Source of the DNA: Algoriphagus marincola DSM 16067
GTDB taxonomy: Bacteria; Bacteroidota; Bacteroidia; Cytophagales; Cyclobacteriaceae
Direction of reading: 5' to 3'
DNA: 64,000 nt
Assembly: GCF_000429405.1 (NCBI RefSeq)
Contig: NZ_AUBU01000003.1
Location: 1 to 64,000, forward strand
Shown: piece after piece, positions 60,148 through 64,000 of the stretch
How positions within the stretch are numbered: the first letter of the stretch is position 1
How the letters are laid out: every line of letters begins with the position of its first letter
The notes under the pieces: model-generated
Database searches by the model: none
The model's input: only the letters and a program-made list of their open reading frames with translations
Told to the model about the DNA's origin: nothing
Made by a program: the position numbers and the translations under genes

Positions 60148-61092
60148 ATGAAGAATTTTACTCAATTTGAGTCTTTAGCGCTTGGACAAGAACTCATAGA
60201 CCTTGCAAAATCCTATAAAAATGATCCCAGAAAGGATATCAGCAAAGGGATAGGCAAGCGTGTAGGCTGCATTTTTCTAAACCCATCTCTCCGTACTCGG
60301 GTCAGTACCCAAATAGCTGCTCAAAATCTCGGTATGGAGGCAATTGTCTTGAATATGGACAAGGAAGGTTGGGCATTGGAAATGAAAGATGGCGAAGTGA
60401 TGAATAAAGGCACCGTCGAGCACATTAAGGATGCTGCCGGTGTGTTGGGTACCTATTTTGATGTTTTGGCCATCAGGGCTTTCCCTACTCTAACCCAAAA
60501 AAATGAGGACACTGAGGACTTTGTATTGAATCAATTTATCCGTCATTCCGGTATTCCAATCGTTAGCTTGGAATCAGCAATCCGCCATCCTCTTCAGAGT
60601 CTGGCAGATATGATTACCATGAAGGAAAATACCCCATCCAGTAAAAGACCAAAAGTTGTTTTGACCTGGGCTCCCCATATCAAAGCTATACCCCATGCGG
60701 TTGCCAATAGCTTTTCCGAATGGGCTTTGGGAATGGAGTACGACTTGACGATTACCCATCCAGAGGGCTATGAGTTGGATGAGAAATTTACAAAAGGAGC
60801 CACTTTAGAATATGATCAAAGCAAGGCACTTCAAGACGCTGATTTTGTGTATGTTAAAAACTGGTCATCTTTTAATGATTACGGAAAAATCCACTCTACA
60901 GATCTCAGTTGGATGCTGACTGAAGCGCACCTCAGCAAAGCACCTGATGCGAAAGTAATGCATTGCTTGCCAGTGCGAAGGAACTTAGAATTATCAGACG
61001 AAATATTGGATAGTGATCGATCGCTAGTTCAGCGGCAGGCCGAAAACAGAATCTATGCAGCACAGGCTGTTTTAAGCAAAATCATTGGATGA
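60148..61092 (+). CDS. argF': N-acetyl/N-succinylornithine carbamoyltransferase
   Basis: A 314-residue transcarbamylase from the ATG at 60148; the frame is open upstream into argD but the shorter start fits the family. The carbamoyl-phosphate motif is 'FLNPSLRTRVST' rather than the STRT of ordinary ornithine carbamoyltransferase, and the C-terminal signature is 'MHCLPVRRNLELSD'. Both are features of the acyl-ornithine enzymes known from Bacteroides (succinyl) and Xanthomonas (acetyl). I cannot decide between acetyl and succinyl from sequence by eye. Its presence means the pathway keeps the acyl group until after carbamoylation. Confidence 0.93.
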   Translation: MKNFTQFESLALGQELIDLAKSYKNDPRKDISKGIGKRVGCIFLNPSLRTRVSTQIAAQNLGMEAIVLNMDKEGWALEMKDGEVMNKGTVEHIKDAAGVLGTYFDVLAIRAFPTLTQKNEDTEDFVLNQFIRHSGIPIVSLESAIRHPLQSLADMITMKENTPSSKRPKVVLTWAPHIKAIPHAVANSFSEWALGMEYDLTITHPEGYELDEKFTKGATLEYDQSKALQDADFVYVKNWSSFNDYGKIHSTDLSWMLTEAHLSKAPDAKVMHCLPVRRNLELSDEILDSDRSLVQRQAENRIYAAQAVLSKIIG

Positions 61093-61111
61093 TTTTTAAA
61101 TTATAGAAACC

Positions 61112-61912
61112 ATGAAAATCTCAGTGATCAAAATCGGGGGAAATGTCATTGACCACCCTGAAAAACTGGAAGAATTTTTGGACCAATTTGCCAAATTCCC
61201 TGGTAAAAAAATCCTCGTTCACGGAGGTGGTGTGATGGCTTCTAAATTTGGTGAGTCGCTTGGAGTCATGCCGGAAATGGTCGATGGACGTAGAATCACC
61301 GACCAAGATACATTGGACATTGTGACCATGGTCTACGCCGGGCTAATCAATAAAAATATTGTCGCAAAGCTTCAAGCTCGAGGTGTTAACTCGATGGGGA
61401 TGACAGGGGCTGACGGGAATGCAATCCAGTCTGAAAAACGACCTGTCAAAAAAATAGACTATGGCTTCGTAGGAGACATCAAGGAAGTGAATTCACGCTT
61501 GCTTTCATACTTGCTTCAGGAAGATATCGTACCCGTTTTCTGTGCTATTACATATGATAAAACGGGACAATTATTAAATACCAACGCAGACAGCATTGCT
61601 TCTGCCATCGCTACAAATTTGGCTAAAAAGCATGAAGTCAACCTGTATTATTGCTTCAACAAAAGCGGGGTCTTGGTCGATGAGCAAAATGAAAATTCAA
61701 TCATACCGCTCATCAATGAGGATATTTACGCTGAACTTAGGAAAGAGAATGTCATCCATTCAGGTATGATTCCCAAACTTGACAATGCTTTTGAAGCGCT
61801 ACAGAAAGGTGTTAACCATGTCTGGATAGGAAAGGCTGAAAATCTTATCCTTTCTACCAAAGGAAAGCTCTCTGGGACTATAATTGAAAAACATCGCTAC
61901 GATTTATACTAA
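61112..61912 (+). CDS. argB: Acetylglutamate kinase
   Basis: A 266-residue amino-acid kinase for the second step of arginine synthesis. The phosphate-binding start 'VIKIGGNVIDHP', the glycine loop 'KKILVHGGGVMASKFGESLG' and the substrate segment 'SGMIPKLDNAFEALQKGVNHVWIG' are all present. It is slightly shorter than the usual 290-300 residues, as in Bacteroidota. In this operon it may act on N-succinylglutamate instead. It follows argF' after 19 bases. Confidence 0.94.
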   Translation: MKISVIKIGGNVIDHPEKLEEFLDQFAKFPGKKILVHGGGVMASKFGESLGVMPEMVDGRRITDQDTLDIVTMVYAGLINKNIVAKLQARGVNSMGMTGADGNAIQSEKRPVKKIDYGFVGDIKEVNSRLLSYLLQEDIVPVFCAITYDKTGQLLNTNADSIASAIATNLAKKHEVNLYYCFNKSGVLVDEQNENSIIPLINEDIYAELRKENVIHSGMIPKLDNAFEALQKGVNHVWIGKAENLILSTKGKLSGTIIEKHRYDLY

Positions 61913-61918
61913 GAGTTT

Positions 61919-62992
61919 ATGAAGTACAATGAAGAGATTGTTTCCGACTGCATTGATCTGTTGAAGGAGCTAATTGCTACCCCTTCCATTTCCAAACAGG
62001 AAGAAGAAACGGCAACTATTTTGAGCCGATTTTTAATTCAAAATGGAGCAGATATCAACCGTTTTGGAAATAATATCGTGGTGTATCAGAAAAATTATGA
62101 TCCCCAAAAACCCGATATTTGGCTGAATTCTCATCATGATACCGTTTATCCAAACAATGGATATACCAGAAAACCATTTTCTCCAGATATAGAAGACGGA
62201 AAACTTTTTGGTCTTGGTTCAAATGATGCAGGCGGCTGTTTGGTAAGCTTATTAGCAACCTTTCTTCACCTTTGGAAAGAAGAACTACCGTTCAATTTGG
62301 TCTTTATAGCCTCTGCAGAAGAGGAGATTTCTGGCAAAAAGGGAATGGAAATGCTGGTCAAAAAACTAAAACCAGCCGATCTTGCTATAGTCGGCGAACC
62401 TACCCAGATGAAAATGGCTTTGGCTGAAAAGGGATTGGTCGTGATAGATGCAGAAGTAACCGGTAAACCAGGCCATGCTGCCCGAGACGAAGGGGTTAAT
62501 GCCATTTATCTCGCGATGGAAGATATTCTGAAAATCAGGGATTTTAAATTTAAAAGGCAATCTCACTACCTAGGAGAAACTAAAGTTTCTGCCACAATTA
62601 TTTCCGCAGGAAAACAACATAATGTCGTCCCCGATAAGTGTACCTATACTCTCGATGTGAGGGTGACTGACGCTTACACTTTGGAGGAAGCCATAGAGGA
62701 GCTTCAAATGGGATTGCATGCCAAACTCACACCCAGATCACTTCGATTGAATAGCACACGTCCTTTGGACGGTCATCCGATTATGAAAGCTGCAATTAAA
62801 TGTGGTATAGAAACTTTTGGAAGTCCTACCCTTTCGGATCAAGCACTTATCCCCTTCCCATCTATCAAAATCGGACCCGGTGATTCTGCAAGATCTCACT
62901 CTGCAGATGAGTTCATTTATATCGAGGAGATAGAAAAAGGAGTGTTAGGCTACTTACTTCTTTTAGAAAAATACGTACAGCTTATAAAATAA
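61919..62992 (+). CDS. argE: M20 deacylase, acetylornithine/acetylcitrulline deacetylase
   Basis: A 357-residue M20 zinc hydrolase that removes the acyl group. In a pathway with the acyl-ornithine carbamoyltransferase its substrate should be N-acylcitrulline rather than N-acylornithine. All metal motifs are normal: 'WLNSHHDTVYP' (His, Asp), 'GLGSNDAGG', 'ASAEEEISG', 'IVGEPT' and the late 'HSADEFIYIEEIEKG'. It starts 6 bases after argB. The intact HxD contrasts with the Gln-substituted M20 protein at 27939-29450. Confidence 0.92.
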   Translation: MKYNEEIVSDCIDLLKELIATPSISKQEEETATILSRFLIQNGADINRFGNNIVVYQKNYDPQKPDIWLNSHHDTVYPNNGYTRKPFSPDIEDGKLFGLGSNDAGGCLVSLLATFLHLWKEELPFNLVFIASAEEEISGKKGMEMLVKKLKPADLAIVGEPTQMKMALAEKGLVVIDAEVTGKPGHAARDEGVNAIYLAMEDILKIRDFKFKRQSHYLGETKVSATIISAGKQHNVVPDKCTYTLDVRVTDAYTLEEAIEELQMGLHAKLTPRSLRLNSTRPLDGHPIMKAAIKCGIETFGSPTLSDQALIPFPSIKIGPGDSARSHSADEFIYIEEIEKGVLGYLLLLEKYVQLIK

Positions 62993-63000
62993 ACAGCAAA

Positions 63001-64000
63001 ATGAAGATTTGGCAGAAAGCCAGTGGCAATAAAAAGGAAGTAGAAGAATTCACGATAGGAAGAGATCCGGAATTTGATTTGATTTTGGCTCCTTTTGATG
63101 TGCTGGGATCCATGGCTCACGCCAAAATGCTTTTCAAAATCGGCTTGCTTACAGAAGAAGAAAACAAGCAGTTGCAAGAAGGTCTGAAAACGATCTATTT
63201 GGAGATTGAGCAAGGCAAATTTTCCATAGATCCGGGAATCGAAGATGTTCATTCTCAGGTGGAGTTTCTATTGACTCAGCGACTTGGTGATGTTGGAAAA
63301 AAGCTTCATTCTGGCCGAAGCCGAAATGACCAGGTTCTCGTTGATTTGAAGCTGTATTACCGAGCTGCAATCCGTGAATTGGTTGAATCAATTGAGGAGT
63401 TGGGCGAACTTCTAGCCCATCTTTCGGAGAAACATCAGGAAGACCTAATGCCGGGTTACACTCATACCCAATTGGCCATGCCTTCAAGCTTTGGGCTTTG
63501 GTTTTCCTCTGTTTTGGAGGGGCTGAGTGAAGACCTAGCACTTTTAAAAGCAGCTTTTGATTTATCTGATAAAAATCCATTGGGATCAGCGGCTGGATAT
63601 GGTTCAAGCTTTCCTTTAGACAGAACTTACACTACACGATTATTGGGCTTCTCAGACTTACATCACAATGTGATTAACGCACAAAATAGCCGTGGAAAGA
63701 CGGAAAGAACTCTTTCTTTTGCCCTGGCGGGAATTGCAGCCACACTGAATCGTCTTGCAGATGATGTTTGTCTGTTTATGAATCAACATTTCGGGTTTAT
63801 AAGTTTTCCGGATGAACTCACCACTGGTTCGAGTATCATGCCTCACAAGAAAAATCCAGATGTATTTGAACTGATTCGTGCCAAAACCAATCAAATTCAA
63901 TCCATTCCTCAGACTATTTCGATGATTTTGACTAATTCCACGACAGGCTATCATCGTGATTTACAACTTTTGAAAGAGGAAATTTTCCCCGGACTTGAGA
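63001..64000 (+). CDS. argH: Argininosuccinate lyase (cut by the window edge)
   Basis: The first 333 codons of argininosuccinate lyase, which releases arginine and fumarate. The start 'MKIWQKASGNKKEVEEFTIG' follows argE by 8 bases. Family landmarks: 'EDVHSQVEFLLTQRLGD', 'KLHSGRSRNDQVLVDLKLY', 'MPGYTHTQLAMPSSFGLW' and the lyase signature 'GSSIMPHKKNPDVFELIRA' with serines 277-278. The remaining C-terminal part lies beyond base 64000. No frameshift in the visible part. Confidence 0.96.
   Translation, partial: MKIWQKASGNKKEVEEFTIGRDPEFDLILAPFDVLGSMAHAKMLFKIGLLTEEENKQLQEGLKTIYLEIEQGKFSIDPGIEDVHSQVEFLLTQRLGDVGKKLHSGRSRNDQVLVDLKLYYRAAIRELVESIEELGELLAHLSEKHQEDLMPGYTHTQLAMPSSFGLWFSSVLEGLSEDLALLKAAFDLSDKNPLGSAAGYGSSFPLDRTYTTRLLGFSDLHHNVINAQNSRGKTERTLSFALAGIAATLNRLADDVCLFMNQHFGFISFPDELTTGSSIMPHKKNPDVFELIRAKTNQIQSIPQTISMILTNSTTGYHRDLQLLKEEIFPGLE

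Noticed and set aside
1..64000. CRISPR array, prophage or integrated element
   Set aside because: I saw no regularly spaced direct repeats, no phage structural genes, no integrase and no intact transposase.

Overview
The window reads as chromosomal DNA of a Bacteroidota bacterium, most likely of the order Cytophagales (Cyclobacteriaceae, Algoriphagus-like). This placement is an inference. It rests on AT-rich intergenic DNA, start codons without clear Shine-Dalgarno sites, promoter candidates of the TTG-N19-TAnnTTTG type, LytS/LytTR and TPR histidine kinases, a large ThuA/PVC-type dehydrogenase lipoprotein, a probable Bacteroidetes VLRF1 release-factor protein, and the N-acyl-ornithine carbamoyltransferase version of the arginine operon. 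There are no rRNA or tRNA genes, CRISPR arrays, phage genes or intact insertion sequences. Small palindromic repeats of REP/MITE type are present.

Layout. 0.4-3.3 kb: a TPR histidine kinase and a small exported protein. 3.5-10.1 kb: a minus-strand sugar-oxidation operon (ThuA/PVC dehydrogenase/cupredoxin lipoprotein, then a sugar epimerase, then a Gfo/Idh/MocA oxidoreductase) with a divergent AraC regulator. 10.1-12.8 kb: a LytS/LytTR operon led by an unlisted 36-residue membrane peptide. 13.1-14.6 kb: a DASS anion transporter. 14.9-26.2 kb: a plus-strand beta-glucan locus with a clan GH-A hydrolase, a probable GH149-type beta-1,3-glucan phosphorylase, a GH3, a GH17 lipoprotein, a GPH sugar symporter fused to a GH17 domain, and a free GH17 twin of that domain, closed by a terminator. 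26.3-29.5 kb: an exported M20 peptidase, a DUF819 membrane protein and an unknown protein. 29.6-43.6 kb: sterol desaturase family, XdhC and MobA-like molybdenum-cofactor genes, a Uma2 nuclease, a cysteine desulfurase, two Gfo/Idh/MocA oxidoreductases, glutaminyl-tRNA synthetase, a two-subunit molybdopterin oxidoreductase that XdhC/MobA probably serve, and an MBL hydrolase. 43.7-55.7 kb: mixed housekeeping and unknown genes, including a HEPN-MNT pair, hrpB, the VLRF1 candidate, TM2 and DUF2752 proteins, an MpaB-like oxygenase, an SMP-30 lactonase, a FrnE-type DsbA and a class V aminotransferase. 55.9-64.0 kb: the arginine biosynthesis operon (GNAT, argG, argC, argD, argF', argB, argE, argH), with argH cut by the window edge.

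Most interesting points. (1) A 39-codon leader ORF (55873-55992) carrying four consecutive arginine codons plus a fifth near its stop. It is followed by competing hairpins and a terminator ahead of the arginine operon, which suggests ribosome-mediated arginine attenuation. (2) The transporter-GH17 fusion inside a phosphorylase-based beta-1,3-glucan locus that has no SusC/SusD pair. (3) A ribosome-rescue candidate of the VLRF1 family. (4) Several enzymes with altered hallmark residues: an M20 peptidase with Gln for a zinc-ligand His, oxidoreductases without the EKP motif, and an MNT with GF instead of GS. (5) A GC-richer, possibly pseudoknotted leader before xdhC. All functional calls come from motifs read by eye; no database search or folding program was run.
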